Shown: positions 48,601 to 59,158 of the stretch, in pieces
How the letters are laid out: each line of letters starts with the position of its first letter
How positions within the stretch are numbered: the stretch's first letter is position 1
DNA from: Sorex araneus
Taxonomy: Eukaryota; Chordata; Mammalia; Eulipotyphla; Soricidae
Reading direction: 5' to 3'
Assembly: GCF_027595985.1 (NCBI RefSeq)
Contig: NC_073311.1
Location: 51,313,292 to 51,377,291 of the forward strand
DNA length: 64,000 nucleotides
The notes under the pieces: generated by a model
Told to the model about the DNA's origin: nothing
The model's input: only the letters and a program-made list of their open reading frames with translations
The model's database searches: none
Made by a program: the position numbers and the translations under genes

Positions 48601-51600
48601 AGATATATCAAAAGTATCCATAAGTTATTATGATTTAAAATTGATCATAGCATAAATTATATTGGAATTATTAAAATTTATTAGCAGGATAACCTTCAAA
48701 CTGGACAAATACATTTTTTTATCAATGTATCATTTATTTTCTACATTTTAAACACTGGTTTTCCTATTTATAGACATGTGATAGGAATTCTTTAATCTTA
48801 TTCTGCTTTTACTTTAGTTGGCGTTTGTCAGCCTTGTGAAGACAATTGGCACCAGTATGGGGCCAACTGCTACTCTGCTTCTCTAACTCTGAGCTCTTGG
48901 AGTAACTGTGACCTTCAGTGTTCAACGAAAGATTCAAGTTTCCTTAAACTTAATACTGAAAAAGAGATGGTAAATACAAGTATATATCTTTTGAATTTTC
49001 TAAGTTTCTCAGGACATAACTGAACCCTGGGATTCTTTTCTGATATCACTACTCCCATATAGAAACCATTTGGGAGGGGCTGAGTGTTTGGGCTTTCCTT
49101 AGAGGTACTCAGGGATTAATCCTGGCTCTGAACTTTGGGAACTATATCTGGTATTGGGGGTCAAACCCTGGTCAGCAGCAAGCAAGGAGAACACCTTAAC
49201 TCCTGAACTATCTCACACCTCCTTCCCTGACTCCCGGGAACACATAGGGTTATGCTGTTCCCTCTCTTTTATTCCCCTTCTTGCAACTTTTCCCCAGAGT
49301 CCTGTGCCAGTCTTGTGCTGGATTTTCCACATCTGACTGTTGTCCATCCTATGGCCTCCTTACTCTTGTGTCCCTTGCTCTCCCTTCCACTCCCTAACAC
49401 TTTGCTATTGGCCACCATCTTGGTTTCTGTGCATACATATTCTGCCTTTCATTCCCTAATAGAGGATTCAGAGTATTGATGAACTTCATCACGATTCATG
49501 CTGTGGTAGACCCTCATTAGCTTTTCCATCCTGTCCTTGGGATTTGTTTGCAAGAATATGAAGCCAATCCCTTGATGTCTCTGGGGACATGTTCACAACC
49601 TAATATCTTAAATAGTCACACTCTTGCAATGATCTGTAACCACTGTAGCAGGTTCTAAAGGATCCTCTGATGTCCAGGTGTCCCACTGTGTCCAGGGATC
49701 CAGGTTCTGTGATGTCCACAGGTCCAGGTCTCCTCTCCAGTGAACTCTGTCCCTGGGTCCAGTGAATGATGTCCTGGTCTCCCGATATTCCAGTCTCAGT
49801 CTGCTCTTTCTTTTGTTTTCACTGCTCTGTTGCTGGGCTCTGGGCTCTGGGCTCTGGGCTTGTTGTTCTGGGGTTCTTGTCCTCAGGGCTATGGGCCTGT
49901 CTCTTAGTTTTATTGCCTCTATCTTGCCTTTGTTCTCAGCTTTGGCCCATATGGGAGTTGTCTTTTACTTCTGCTGCCCATCTGTGTGCAAGTGTGGGCC
50001 CAGAGAGAGGAGTAGAGCAAGAGGGAGCTACCTGTCATCTCTTACTCATCTCCACTCTTTTATATTTGGCTACTGCCATGCAGTGGATAGCACTGTAGCA
50101 CTGTCATCCCATTGTTCATTGATTTGCTCGAGCGGGCACTAGTAACGTCTCCATTGTGAGACTTGTTATTGTTTTTGGCATATCAAATATGCCATGGGTA
50201 GCTTGCCAGGCTTTGCCATGTGGGCGGAATAACCTTGTTAGCTTGCCGGACTCCCCGAGAGGGACAGAGAAATCGAACCCGGGTCAGCCGCATGCAAGGC
50301 AAACTCCCTACCTGCTGGGCAGTGGATAATCAGTTGAATTATCATTACTATATAGAATCTCCTCCTTCACTTCTCTTCTAACAGTTACTGATAAATAATT
50401 GACTTTTAATAGGATGTAAATGAATCTAGCAAATATTTTCTGTTATACAGTAAGATGATTCCAGATACAATTTTAAGAGTTCAATAAGACAAAGAGCTTT
50501 TTAATTTCTGAAAACACAGACAGCTAAGTAATGGTCTTTGATTTAAGCTTTTCTGCTCTCATTCTATCCAGGATTTTGTAAAGAGATTGACCAAGATGTT
50601 ATCTTTACATTATGATCGTAAGTTTTGGATCAGTGTACGATACAATAGAAAGCAAGAAAAATGGACTTGGTTAGATGACTCAGCTTTTACCCTGGACAAG
50701 TAAATATTTTTACATTATTTTACAGTCTAGCTCAGGAATATAATATTAATTATTTTGTATGCATATAATTAGATGCTGTGACTCTATGACTAATGGTTTG
50801 TTCTAAAATATGATAATGAACAGAAAATAAGTTAGAATGGGTGGAAAGAGTGGGGGTGAAAAATATTACAATATGCCAAGAGATTTTCTCAAACTGTTGA
50901 TTTTAATACTGATATGATTTTTACAATGTTATTTGTGCTGCCATAAAAAGTTAGATTGCTTAAGCTGGAAAACATATAAAAAATAAAATGCAAGGAGGTG
51001 TCTATAAAATTGATAACCATTGATGACTAAGTAATTCAGACCCTTAAAAAGTAATAGGAGGGCTGGAGTGATAATACAGCAGGTAGGGCATTCGCCTTGC
51101 ATGCAGCGGACCCGGGTTCGATTCCCAGCATCCCATATGGTCCCCTAAGCAAGCCAGGAGTAACCCCTGTGCATTGCCGGGTGTGACCCCCCCCAAAAAG
51201 TAATAGGAGATTCCATGTATGTCTAATGAAATGTAAAGCCTCACCGTAGAATCTGAAATACGACCCCCCACCCATAACCATGGACTTTATGTGGTTCCAA
51301 ACAAACCAAAAATTAGAACATAAAGAAGAAACTAAACTTTTAAGAGATTATTAAAATATATTTTAAAATTTTCTGTTTGTGCTGTGTGTGGAGCAGGGTT
51401 GAGTCATCCAGGTGATCACTTAACTATCTTGTTCTCAGAGCCAGTGACTATGGCCTGGGGGAGGCCTGTGGTCACCTGATCAGAGTCACTAAACACTCCA
51501 AAATTGTGTTTTTAATTTTGCCTGAGCACACATGAAGAATCATTAGGACTAACATGATTTTTATCTTACCACCTCCATTCCATTTTGAATGAAACAAATA

Positions 51601-52254
51601 CTGCCTTACAGGAATTTACTAGCATATTTTCCATTTAAAAGCCCTTTGGTATCATAAATTGGTAGTTGGAATTTAGAGTTCTGAAGATGGTGGACCAGAA
51701 ATCTCTCGCTCGTATTTTTACTATATTTTTAGTGCAACTGTGGTTTGAAATTCTATAAGCTGCCAAGTCCTTTCCTTTCCTTTTATTTTATTTTACTTTA
51801 TTTTTGGTTTTGGGGTCACACCTGGTGATGCACAGGGGTTACTCTTGGCTCATACACTCAGGAATTACTCCTGGCGGTGCTCAGGGGAGCATATGGGATG
51901 CTGGGAATCAAACCTGGGTCTGCCGCATGCAAGGCAAATGCCCTACCCACTGTGCTATTGCTCCAGCCCCAAGTCCTTTCCTTTTAAATGAAACAAATTT
52001 TACTATTTATTTATTCTATATACAGTCACTTTAATATATTACTGTTAAATAAATTAAATAACTCTCCTTTTAGTGTGGTTCATTTGTAAAATATTACTTC
52101 ATTAAGATGTAATTATAATTATTTTTTCTTTTCTAGGGTGAACTTACAAAGACTTGACCCTTCCAATGGTCAATGCATATATATAAAATATGGTTGGTTA
52201 TACAATGAAGAATGCAATGTACATGGATATTGTATGTGTAAGAAAACAATGTAG
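41809..52254 (+). CDS. Receptor B: Ly49/KLRA-related C-type-lectin-like receptor without ITIM
   Basis: Predicted 226-aa type II receptor, coding exons 41809-41926, 43378-43476, 44195-44260, 48818-48969, 50572-50699 and 52137-52254 (681 nt, phases consistent). It starts at its own ATG in the cytoplasmic exon. The tyrosine motif reads VTYSES, so position +3 is Ser and no ITIM remains. The membrane segment (about 50-70) holds Arg67 near its outer end where receptor A has Gly; charged membrane residues of this kind let related activating receptors bind DAP10 or DAP12, which is inference here. Stalk and CTLD follow the same plan as receptor A ([34 protein letters not shown]). A SINE has landed on the last codon, so the protein ends KKTM instead of KKTMY. 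A 4 kb insertion enlarges the intron before the lectin exons. Confidence 0.82.
42113..42290 (+). repeat. SOR SINE, degenerate, shared with unit A
   Basis: Counterpart of 25305-25487. Confidence 0.75.
42494..42661 (-). repeat. SOR SINE, reversed, shared with unit A
   Basis: Counterpart of 25698-25868; ends GTTCTGGCCCC. Confidence 0.8.
43378..43476 (+). CDS. Receptor B transmembrane exon
   Basis: Acceptor CAACAG, donor GTAAGT. Encodes CFVLRCSWK, then [20 protein letters not shown], with the Arg absent from receptor A. Confidence 0.87.
43855..43950 (+). repeat. Short tandem repeat of an AAAGTACCTAATTAAAAAG unit
   Basis: About four imperfect copies; unit A has a single CAGTACCTAATTGAAAAG at the matching place (about 30320). 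Confidence 0.8.
44195..44260 (+). CDS. Receptor B stalk exon
   Basis: Acceptor CTCAG, donor GTAATT. Same 22-residue stalk as receptor A with NLT; DP in A is RA in B. Confidence 0.8.
44655..45290 (-). repeat. RTE-tailed mosaic repeat with (ATC)n end
   Basis: CATCATCATCATCATCCCGT, then GTCTCCATTCGTTCTAGCCC and a GC-rich body ending CTCTGAAGGGCCCC; closest relative in the window is 54230-54745. Confidence 0.7.
45398..45500 (+). pseudogene. Displaced kinesin motor exon fragment (KIF27-like)
   Basis: Open on the + strand: [18 protein letters not shown], then [13 protein letters not shown] and a following GTAAAG donor. This is the kinesin motor segment next to the EVYNE-type motif; the wording matches KIF27 better than KIF7. 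Only one exon end with its intron start is present, surrounded by retroelements, so it is a translocated genomic scrap rather than a gene. No upstream splice acceptor is convincing; the left end dissolves into AT-rich DNA. Confidence 0.75.
45582..45622 (+). repeat. (TG)n microsatellite
   Basis: About 20 TG units beside a decayed reversed SINE. Confidence 0.9.
46334..46515 (+). repeat. SOR SINE (long form), 5'-truncated
   Basis: CCTCTCAGAGAGCCCGGCAA to GATGATAGTGACAGTGACAG. Confidence 0.88.
46535..46697 (-). repeat. SOR SINE (short form), reversed
   Basis: TTTTGGGGCCACACCCAGCT to GTCTCCGACCCC. Confidence 0.8.
46860..47400 (-). mobile_element. L1 3' end, reversed, with 5' inversion
   Basis: 46860-47262 is reversed 3' UTR (TTAGTGAGTCACTGTCGGGT, CATCCCTCCACCAGTGCCCA). 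From 47265 the + strand reads ORF2 (CACATCCAAAAGAACAAAAG). A second twin-primed L1 in the window. Confidence 0.78.
47955..48300. repeat. Two SOR long-form pieces, head-to-tail inverted
   Basis: 47955-48172 on the + strand (CAGAGCCTGGCAAGC to AACAACAGGATGACAATGAT) meets 48178-48300 on the - strand (CACTGTCATCCCATTGATCA). A short-form SOR piece follows at 48335-48405. Confidence 0.8.
48818..48969 (+). CDS. Receptor B first lectin-domain exon
   Basis: Acceptor CTTTAG, donor GTAAAT. Encodes [27 protein letters not shown] and [10 protein letters not shown]. Confidence 0.9.
50090..50322 (-). repeat. SOR SINE (long form), reversed, private to unit B
   Basis: CAGTGGATA on both flanks; unit A lacks it at about 33805. 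Confidence 0.9.
50572..50699 (+). CDS. Receptor B second lectin-domain exon
   Basis: Acceptor ATCCAG, donor GTAAAT. Encodes [19 protein letters not shown], then [20 protein letters not shown]. Confidence 0.9.
51060..51198 (+). repeat. SOR SINE (short form), private to unit B
   Basis: AAAAAGTAATAGGAG occurs on both sides; unit A has the empty site near 34545. Confidence 0.92.
51800..51971 (-). repeat. SOR SINE (short form), reversed, private to unit B
   Basis: AAGTCCTTTCCTTT on both flanks; near-consensus body. Confidence 0.92.
52137..52254 (+). CDS. Receptor B last exon with SINE-made stop
   Basis: Acceptor TTCTAG. Encodes [16 protein letters not shown] and [13 protein letters not shown], then TAG. 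The G of this TAG belongs to the inserted SINE. Confidence 0.88.
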
Positions 52255-52493
52255 CACTGTCTGTCACACTGTCGTCCCATTGTTCATCGATTTTCTCAAG
52301 TGGGCACCAATAAAGTCTCCATTGTGAGACTTGTCACTGTTTTGGGCATATCTAATATGCCCTGGGTAGCTTGCCAGGCTCTGCCATTTGGGCAAGATAC
52401 TCTCGGTAGGTTGCTGGGCTCTCTGAGAGGGAATCAAACCTGCATCGGCCGTGTCAAGGCGAAAGTCCTACCCACTGTGCTATAGCTCTAGCC
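52255..52493 (-). repeat. SOR SINE (long form), reversed, inserted at the receptor B stop
   Basis: CACTGTCTGTCACACTGTCG to CTATAGCTCTAGCC, flanked by CAATGTA. Its first base supplies the G of the new TAG. Confidence 0.93.
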
Positions 52494-52503
52494 AATGTAT
52501 TAA

Positions 52504-52509
52504 AATAAA
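52504..52509 (+). promoter_or_regulatory. Receptor B polyadenylation signal, displaced by a SINE
   Basis: AATAAA just beyond the SINE, the same hexamer that directly follows the stop codon in receptor A. Confidence 0.5.
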
Positions 52510-52554
52510 AATATTTGTTATAAATAAAAGAGAAAATACCAAAACTTTTATTTT

Positions 52555-53265
52555 TAATTTTTTTTATTTTATAAGGTAGTTCACAATATTTGATTAAGTT
52601 TAATATTCAAACACCAATCCCAACACCATTACACCTTCCCACCACCATATGTAGGATTTTTCCATCCCAAGTCTAAACCCTGGCCCAAGACACAACCGAG
52701 ATAATATATTTTGTATTTTCTGTTATGAAAAACCACTGAAAATGCTACAAAAAAAGTATCCATAGAGGAAACAGTTTGAAGATTGTTCTATTTTGGCAGG
52801 GGCCATCAAGACATTCTTTAGCACATCACTAACATGTTTTTAAAGGTTGAGTGATGTGAGCTTTCATATATATATATATCTGAAAGTATGTATATAGGCA
52901 TGCATATACATTTCCCTGTATGGTTGGTTGCATACTACTTGAATCCCACCAAATGTGGGTGGTACTCTTGAGGAATGGGTAGGGAATGTCTTATGATGTC
53001 CAGGAATATGTTCACTCCTGCCTGAGGCTCAGCCCAAGCGTGCGGGACGTGGCCTTGAGCGTGGTGGGGCTTGGGTTCTGGAGGTGTTTGACTGCTGGGA
53101 CTGGGTTCCTTGGGGCCAGAAGGGCTCTCACCCACCCTGCTCTGGGGCGCCTCTAGAGAAACAGCCTGGAGCTGGGTCCGGTGGCATGGCTATGGCGGGT
53201 GTCATGTGCTCACGGGAGAAAAAGCTGTGTGATCTGGATGGTGTCCGAGGACCCCAAAACATTTC
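52555..53265 (-). repeat. Reversed L1 3' end followed by mosaic repeat
   Basis: 52565-52830 has TTCACAATATTTGATTAAGT and CACCAATCCCAACACC. 52930-53265 is another copy of the GC-rich mosaic body (GCTTGGGTTCTGGAGGTG). Private to unit B. Confidence 0.65.
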
Positions 53266-53516
53266 TAAGAAGAAAATACTCTTATTTTAAAATATGCTCA
53301 ACCAAACTGTAATTAGAAATATTTGATCCAAATAAATTTATACAAAATATACCATTAATTAAATGTAAAAAAGACTCAATTATATGCTTTTCAAAAGGAC
53401 ATTATGTGAATCTGGATTAAAATGGAAAGAAAATTAAGAGAACAAAAGGGAAGTATGTGAAAATCTCCAGTTATTAAATTTTAATCATCTTCTAATCCTT
53501 CAAAACTTTAAAAGAA

Positions 53517-53695
53517 CTAGGGACCACAGTGATAAAACAGGACGTAGAGCATTTGTCTTAAATGTAACCAACCTGGGTTCCATCCCCGGCACCCCATAAG
53601 ATCTCTGGAGTCCATCAGGAGGGATCCCTCAGTTCAGAGCCAGGAGTAAGGCCTGAGCACCGCTGGGTGTGGCCCCCCAAAGAACAAACAAACAA
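53517..53695 (+). repeat. SOR SINE, shared with unit A
   Basis: Counterpart of 35690-35865. Confidence 0.8.
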
Positions 53696-54226
53696 ACTAA
53701 ACCAATAAATCAGAAAAACTTAAGAACCCCACGTCACTGTCAGGCATCAGAGAAAGTCTCCAGGAACGATGTTTGCTCACCAAGAAGCTACATACAGTGA
53801 CCTGGGGTTCTTGGGGGAAGACAATCTTGTGATCTTGAGAGAATGAGACTTACACGAGTCTGGAAATGACTAGAAAGATAGGGTTTAGAAACAAGTTACG
53901 GAAACATCTTTGAAATACTTTGAACTTTAAAAAAATCAAAGTGCTTCGTGGCTAGAGATGTAGTATAGGAGTAAAGGCACTTGTGTGTGTGTTTAAATAT
54001 GATTATGTACACATGTGTGGGTGTACACATATATACACTATATATACACCCTATGCTGTATAGAGTGTATATTATATAGTACATATATACAGATATATAC
54101 ATATAGCTTCAAGTGGCACATGGAATTTAGTCAAATCTACTATATATTGATCGTACATTCAGTGTTTTACACTGATTTGATTCTAATTGAGTAGACACTG
54201 ATCTAGCTTGACTCTGCCAAGTGGAT

Positions 54227-54229
<3 letters not shown>

Positions 54230-54263
<34 letters not shown>

Positions 54264-54745
54264 CATTGATTGTCGAATTTCTCAAGTGGTCTCAGTAATA
54301 TCTCCATTAGTCCTAGCCCTGAGATTTTAGAAGCCTCTCTTTATCTGTCCTTCCCAGTGATGCCGTATTGGAGGCGCTTTCAGGGTCAGGGGAAAGAGAT
54401 CCATCATTGTTACTGGTTTTGGCATATGAATACACCATGGGGAGATTAGGAGGCTCTCCCAGGTGGGCAGGAAACTCTAGGTAGCTTGTCAGGTTCTCCC
54501 AGAGGGAGAACTAGGCTATAAGATCTGGAAGCTTGTTTATAAGTCTCTGGATGTTGGCTGTTGGTGGGATTACATGGTGCTGGGGGCAGTCCTTGGGTGT
54601 GACCGCCTAGCTACTGGAAAATGAGGAATCTAGGTAGAAGAGGGCCAGTCTCAATCTGAGCAGACTTGGAGGTCTCAGCCCCGGGTCCCAAACACCTGGG
54701 TTCCTCTGCCGGTACCTTTATGCGTGAGGCTCGCCCGAACATGAA
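54230..54745 (-). repeat. RTE-tailed mosaic repeat with (ATC)n end
   Basis: Eleven or so ATC units (54229-54262) followed by GTCTCCATTAGTCCTAGCCC-type text and the GC-rich body. Confidence 0.75.
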
Positions 54746-55149
54746 CGTGAAGTGTGAAGAAGATAAATTCAAGAGCTTTCAAAGTTCTCAGGGAGTTTGA
54801 GAATGGGTACCTCAGTATTGCCAAATTTGGAGGAAAGGCTTTCATCTACAGGGTGAAAACTGTCATTAGCATTACAGGAAATGTCTTTAGGCTGCTGTGA
54901 GGATGCTACCAGCAAGTTCAGAGTCAGGTATTTATCCCATCCATGACATCATGCTGTCTAACCACCACCTTTGTTTGTCCTCCTCACAAATGAGGTCAAA
55001 CCCAGATTGAAATACCTTATCTATCTGTGCTGATCTTATCTTTCCCAGTAGCTTTATTGAATCCCAACTACTATCTCAAATCCCTTCTCTTAAAATTTCA
55101 ACAACAGATCCATTTTCATATCAAATTCTAAACCCATTATCATTTTTTG

Positions 55150-55525
55150 TTTGTTTGGGGGCGACGTCCTGGAATGATCAAGGTCACTCCTGGCTCAACA
55201 CTTAGGAATTACTCCTGGTGGTGCTCAGGGACCATGGGGATGCTGAAGACCTAACTCGGGTCTCCTGGCTGCAAAGCAAATGCCCTATCTGCTGTACTAT
55301 TAACTCTGACCCAGACATTATCTTTAAAAGTAGTCCTTATCCGTTTGGGGCTGAAGTGATATTACTGTAAGGTGCTTGCTTTGCACATGTGTTTTTTGGG
55401 TTCAACCCCCACCACCACAATTGGTCCCCCAAGCCCCATCAAGAGTGATCCCTAAACAAAGAGCCAGGAGTAAGACCTGAGCACTGCTAGGTGTGGTCCA
55501 AACAAGTAAACAAACAAAAATTAAA
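55150..55525. repeat. Two SOR SINEs in opposite orientation
   Basis: 55150-55318 reversed (GGTCACTCCTGGCTCAACAC), 55350-55525 forward (GGGGCTGAAGTGATATTACT to GGTGTGGTCCAAACAAG). Both moderately decayed. Confidence 0.8.
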
Positions 55526-56218
55526 TTAAAGGTCTTACTTCCTATGGAACTTGTTGCTCAAGTTGGCAGATCTTCTGTCCCTTTCTCTGTGGCCTCCACG
55601 TAGCATTGGTGACCCTGTTTGCTGAGGCATTTTCCTCTCCTCCACATCTCTGGTCATCTCCTTTGTTCTACCTCAGGATCCTGGTTTTCTGTCCCTTCTA
55701 CACAAGATGAGTTTATCTCTTACTGCAGAATTCATGGCCAAATAGATTCCTAGTTCTCCCCCAGCAGCAGCTGAACTTTCCCTCGATGAATTGAGGGTGA
55801 GTGGTGAAGCGTTTATCACTCCTCTCCCTGGGACAGTCTTTGGAGGGGGGGGCAGGATGTCTCCAGGTTTCCCCACTTCCTACTAACATTGACTAAAATT
55901 TGTAGACCCGTGGCCCAGAAAGTGGGTGTCTCCTGTCTTCTGAACATCCCCCGCGCCCCCTGTGCAGCCAGTGGAATTAATTTCACACTTTAAAAGAGCA
56001 CAGGCCCTGACACTCACTTGTTTAAATTGATAACACAGTCTTGCCATGTTGCTTTTCTGAGTCTTGTTTTTCAAACTTGTTCCAGTTTTTGTTTCATGAT
56101 CTATGAAATAAGGAGAGGCAGAGCCTACTTCTTGTGGTGGTTGTAAGAGTAAATGATAAACTTAAGTATGTGAAAAGCATCTCACAAATGAAGAGCTTAA
56201 AATGTCTTGTTACTTTGG

Positions 56219-56390
56219 GGCCGGAGCGATAGCACAGCGGGTAGGGCGTTTGCCTTGCACGCGGCCGACCCGGGTTCGATCCCCGGCATCCCATATGGTC
56301 CCCCAGGCACCGCCAGGAGTAGCTCCTGAGTGCAAAGCCAGGAGTAACCCCTGAGCATCGCTGGGTGTGACCCAAAAAGCAAAAAAAAAA
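56219..56390 (+). repeat. SOR SINE (short form), the most consensus-like copy
   Basis: GGGGCCGGAGCGATAGCACA head, uninterrupted B box GGGTTCGATCCC and pure A tail. AATGTCTTGTTACTTT flanks both ends (16-bp target site duplication). Probably among the youngest insertions. Confidence 0.95.
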
Positions 56391-57084
56391 AATGTCTTGT
56401 TACTTTATCCCTTTATCCCCTTCCTACTCCAGATATTAACATAAATTAATAATCAATATTATATGATGTAACATAAATATAATGTATCTAACTTAAAGAT
56501 ATTTAGGAATAATCTTAGGAATTATACTATAAAATTTTATGTATAAAAATCTAATATATTGCTAATAATATGCCCACTACTATCAATATGATTTTATTTG
56601 GGGAGTTGGAGGCTCCCAAGCAGCGTTTAAGAGAGTCAGGGGTCACTTCCTGTGATACTAGGAAACTGACTCAGTGAGTTCAGTGCTGGTGCTTAGAGAA
56701 AGGATGTTGTTCAGGCCCAGGGCGTTTGCAGGCCACTAGCGCCACACCAATGGTTCTAGGGTCTAGGTGATGCTGAACACTTGAATTTGGGTCCTTGAGG
56801 AATGCAAAGTATCAGCCTTAATCCTTGAGCTATCTCTCTGGCCCTTACCACGTGCTTTTCCATTACAAGTCCTTTGTTCAAATAAGGGCTTCAGTTATAC
56901 CTAAAATTTGAATTGTTACAGTCTGATTTCCTAAAAGAATGTTCTTGTCTAAGTATTATACTGTATATCTTATGATACTGCTTCTGAATTAATATTTATT
57001 CCTCTGTTCCTCACTGATATATTTAAATATCGGTCTTTTGAAATAATCATACATACTTGCTAGCATGAGGATTCTGGGTGTTTG

Positions 57085-57260
57085 CTGAGGTGGAAGGGGT
57101 TGGGCCACACCTGGCTGTGTGCAGAGCTTCTTCCTGACTCTGCACTCAGGAATTACTCCTAGTGGAGCTTGGGGTACTCTATGCGATGCCAGAGATAGAA
57201 CCTGGCTTGGCCACATGCAATATAAGCACCCTACCCACTGTACTATCTTTCAGGCCCCTA
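57085..57260 (-). repeat. SOR SINE, reversed
   Basis: GGGCCACACCTGGCTGTGTG to CTATCTTTCAGGCCCC. Confidence 0.75.
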
Positions 57261-59152
57261 ATATGAAAGTTCTGATCCTTACTTAGCAAACTAAATTTTT
57301 CCAGATAAGGATGAATGAGTTAATAGCAAAAAGAAATTCTTGGGTCGGAGCAATAGTAATAATAATTTTAATTGTGTGAAATGTTTATTTATGTTACATA
57401 TATTAAGTACTGCAACTCATGTAAAATCCTTTAAATTTAAATAACATGTAATAATAAGTATAATGAACAACAATGTATTAGTAGCATAGGAAAAATACAA
57501 AGAAAATAAGAAATGTAAAGAAACATTATTGAGATATAAATATTAAATAACACGCCCTCTTTACTGTGACAGAAGACTTAGATAAAATGTTTTTAAGTTG
57601 GTCAGATTACCTAAGCAAATTTTGCAGTGAAAAGTTTCATACTCATGTTTATTTTGAGATATGATGCTAGTCTTAGTTGTTCTTATTAGAATCATGTTAG
57701 AGAAAGGAATGATCTGAGTAAGATAAAATTGCCTAATCCAATGAATCTCAAAGAAAAATTGCATTTTTATAAGATTAAAAATGATGGGGTAAATGTGGTT
57801 TTTAAACAGGAGATATTAAAATATTTTGCCACACAAAATGCAAAAGGCATGAAAATGAATAATCTTCATCAATGTAGGAAAATGGACAGAAGTTGCTAAA
57901 TTTAAAGCACAGCATTTTCCTGCCATTGGTGACTGAGCTCTCTGCAGGAAAATCTCCTGCGGGCAGATGGGGGCACAATGTCCTTTGTGGAGCCTACAAA
58001 AACTTATACCTGCAATGCAAATAAATTAAGTTCTAGGAGGGAGAAAAAGGAAGTTATCAGATATGGCATGTATGTATATATATGTATCATGCATACATGA
58101 TATATATGATACTTATGTATTGAAGTTTGAATCTTCAGATTTCCATCCTGCCTTTTTTGCTATTTCATATATGTTTTTATCTATTTTATATAAAATATGA
58201 TGTGTGTGCCTTATAATGCTGTCAACCTACATTTCTATTCTCCTTATAAAACACACAAATGGAAATTTCACTTAGCATAAAATTCAGATGAGTAAGATAT
58301 GCAAAACGCTTCATGAACTGCTCTGTTAATCTCTTCTCCAGTTTTCACCTCTCTCCTTCATCAGTCTGCTCCATTAAGCTGAGGTTCCCAAAGGTTCCAG
58401 ACTTTTCCATCTCAGTACATTTGCATGTGTTATTTCATTTAAAAAAAAATTGTATCCGAACTATTAGCCCAGACGATGTTTAATCATTCTATAGATTTAA
58501 GTTCAGGTGAATTATTTTATAGACTTGTAAGTTCTTCCCAACTGAGTTACTGACTTTCTGTGCTCTATAGAAGTCAGATCTATAATCTTACTGCAAAGAA
58601 TAATTCAATTTGTGCCAACATAGTTTTGACATGCTATGTGAAATTAGCACAGGGATTTTGAAATTTTGAATTTCAACTGTTAAGTTGATTCTTTAAGTGT
58701 TTTAAAAATTATGTTAACTCCTTTATAGCCTTCATTCATTATTCAGATTTAAAATTTTCAGGTTTGACAAGCTCTAGAGGGTTTAGTAATTAAAATTTAC
58801 TATATATTTAATAAAATTTATTATTTTAAAATTTGATGATATTTTAAAAAATCATAATTTACTTTTAGTTAAATATATCCCTAGAAAAGAACATTATACT
58901 CTAATAAACCAATGTTACCTCAATTAAAAGTAAAATTAAAATATTCAAAGAAATAATACAGAGGGGAAGGTGTTTGTCTTGACACACAACCCACCCAGGT
59001 TTTCTCAGAAACAGGAGTGATCCCTAAGCTCAGAGTCAGGAGTTGGTCCTGAGTACATGGGCTGTTCATATCTTAGCAAAACAGACCAAAAATTAAATTT
59101 AAAAAGTCAATTCTACTATATTTTTAGTTTACTAAATTAAGAATTAGCATTA

Positions 59153-59158
59153 TTTATT
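59153..59158 (-). promoter_or_regulatory. KLRK1: Possible KLRK1 polyadenylation signal
   Basis: TTTATT on the + strand (AATAAA in the gene's sense) about 330 bases past the stop. Other AT-rich hexamers nearby make this uncertain. Confidence 0.3.

Larger units (their letters stand above)
37268..53985 (+). repeat. Tandem segmental duplication, unit B
   Basis: Second unit of the duplication, carrying receptor B. Private insertions include 39060-39785, 44485-48505, 50090-50322, 51060-51198, 51800-51971 and 52255-52493. Confidence 0.88.

Noticed and set aside
54229-54262. (ATC)n as a CRISPR- or satellite-like array
   Set aside because: A plain trinucleotide run at the end of a retroelement; mammalian DNA, no spacers.
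54746-54960. Possible processed pseudogene (TTTCAAAGTTCTCAGGGAGT onward)
   Set aside because: Exon-like base composition but no recognisable protein in any frame and no tail or target repeats.
56219-56300. tRNA-like A and B boxes in many places
   Set aside because: They are heads of SOR SINEs; no cloverleaf with a closed acceptor stem stands apart from the SINE body.
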